In this document: in pieces, positions 5,497 through 6,042 of the stretch | Layout: every line of letters begins with the position of its first letter | Numbering within the stretch: position 1 is the first letter of the stretch | Assembly: GCA_003233535.1 (NCBI GenBank) | Contig: QIMA01000101.1 | Coordinates: forward strand, 1 to 6,042 | DNA length: 6,042 bases | DNA from: Rhodanobacteraceae bacterium | GTDB lineage: Bacteria; Pseudomonadota; Gammaproteobacteria; Xanthomonadales; SZUA-5 | Direction of reading: 5' to 3' | Program-made: the position numbers and the translations under genes | The notes under the pieces: generated by a model | The model's database searches: none | What the model was told of the DNA's origin: nothing | Seen by the model: the letters and a program-made list of their open reading frames with translations, nothing else

Positions 5497-6042
5497 TTAC
5501 TCGGTCGGCTTAGGTTTTCCCTTACGGGCGCTCGGCGCGCGCTCAGTGCCCATGTCACCGGGTTCAGCGCGAACGATGCCGAGTTTCTGCCCACTTACCC
5601 AGACTTTCTTCAGGTGCTTAAAGACGTCCTTGGGCATGCCCTCGGGGAGATCGATCAGGCTGTGCTCGTCGCCTATCTCGATACGCCCGATAAAGCGACT
5701 TTCCAGGCCGGCTTCATTGGCAATAGCGCCGACCAGATTGCGCGGCTCAACGCCGTGGGTGCTGCCCACCTCGACCCGATAGGTTTGCATTCCCGGTTCA
5801 CGCTTGCTCGGTGGTTCGCGGGCGGGTGGTGGAGCGGCTCGCGGATATTCTTCGCGGGGCGGTCGGGCCGCTGCCGGAACCTCACGCTTGGCGTCCGGTG
5901 ACGCGAAGGGCGTTTGCCCCGGCGACGGTTTGGCCCGTTCTGGGCGCGGTCGCTCGTCGGCACTGCGCGCGTCACGTTCGACTCTTGGCCTTCTATCCGG
6001 CCGCGGTCGATCGCCGCGATCTGAGCGTGTTGTGCTTGGCTT
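5497..6042 (-). CDS. deaD: DeaD/CsdA-type ATP-dependent RNA helicase, C-terminal part (cut by window edge)
   Basis: C-terminal 181 residues of a DEAD-box RNA helicase, a cytoplasmic enzyme that unwinds RNA in ribosome assembly, mRNA decay and cold adaptation. The frame is open from the right edge to the TAA at 5499-5497. The first 84 visible residues are a disordered, low-complexity linker with roughly 20 Pro and 18 Arg (RSDRGDRPRPDRRPR and similar). Then comes the DbpA-type RNA-binding domain: YRVEVGSTHGVEPRNLVGAI, IANEAGL, FIGRIEIGDEHSLIDLP, KHLKKVWVSG. This aligns well with the same region of E. coli CsdA (YRIEVG, GVEVRHIVGAIANEG, SRYIGNI, LPKGMP). The protein ends soon after with a short basic tail (ARKGKPKPTE). 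The helicase core lies outside the window, so the name rests on this domain; DbpA itself lacks such a linker, which favours DeaD/CsdA. It converges on aceE with a 169-bp gap. Confidence 0.88.
   Translation of the reverse strand, partial: KPSTTRSDRGDRPRPDRRPRVERDARSADERPRPERAKPSPGQTPFASPDAKREVPAAARPPREEYPRAAPPPAREPPSKREPGMQTYRVEVGSTHGVEPRNLVGAIANEAGLESRFIGRIEIGDEHSLIDLPEGMPKDVFKHLKKVWVSGQKLGIVRAEPGDMGTERAPSARKGKPKPTE

Noticed and set aside
5106..5594. 162-codon minus-strand frame across the aceE end, the gap and the deaD end
   Set aside because: Overlaps two secure genes in wrong frames; no known domain. I also considered a gene remnant in 5328-5457 but could not support one.
5366..5782. 138-codon plus-strand frame over the deaD 3' end
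   Set aside because: Antisense to the conserved DbpA-type RNA-binding domain and without a ribosome binding site.
1..6042. CRISPR array, insertion sequence, prophage or defence system
   Set aside because: No spaced direct repeats, transposase, integrase or nuclease genes; all four genes are explained by housekeeping or surface families.

Overview
The window looks like chromosomal DNA of a GC-rich gammaproteobacterium. A member of the Xanthomonadales/Lysobacterales is the best guess. This rests on a homodimeric-type AceE, a CsdA/DeaD-type helicase with a charged linker, an ANR-type box in front of hemN, and a DUF11 surface protein with an IPTL-CTERM-like tail. The taxonomic call is an inference from gene families, not from a marker gene. 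There are four protein genes, two of them cut by the window edges. I see no RNA gene, CRISPR array, insertion sequence or phage gene.

Layout: (1) 1-530, minus strand: the first 176 codons of hemN (oxygen-independent coproporphyrinogen III oxidase), running off the left edge. A perfect TTGAC-N4-GTCAA FNR/ANR box lies 33 bp upstream of its ATG. (2) 531-754: the hemN promoter region, then a strong hairpin terminator (689-716) and a second inverted repeat (727-745), both downstream of the next gene. (3) 755-2287, minus: a secreted 510-residue protein with a signal peptide, an unassigned beta-rich domain, two DUF11 repeats and a C-terminal sorting-type tail. (4) 2288-2606: a 319-bp divergent control region with repeats and a hairpin that ends at the aceE ribosome binding site. 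(5) 2607-5327, plus: aceE (pyruvate dehydrogenase E1, 906 aa), carrying a 7-bp tandem repeat inside its reading frame. (6) 5328-5496: a convergent intergenic gap with a hairpin. (7) 5497-6042, minus: the C-terminal 181 residues of a DeaD/CsdA-type RNA helicase, running off the right edge.

The genes do not form one pathway. AceE makes acetyl-CoA from pyruvate, HemN makes haem when oxygen is low, DeaD remodels RNA, and the DUF11 protein acts at the cell surface. Each appears to be its own transcription unit. aceE is not followed by aceF and lpd, unlike the enterobacterial operon.

I did not find a clearly new multi-gene system. The most interesting signals are small: the in-frame tandem repeat in aceE, the ANR box whose spacing predicts a leaderless or nearly leaderless hemN mRNA, the hairpin next to the aceE Shine-Dalgarno, a duplicated start-codon segment upstream of the DUF11 gene, and the divergent IPTL-CTERM-like tail.
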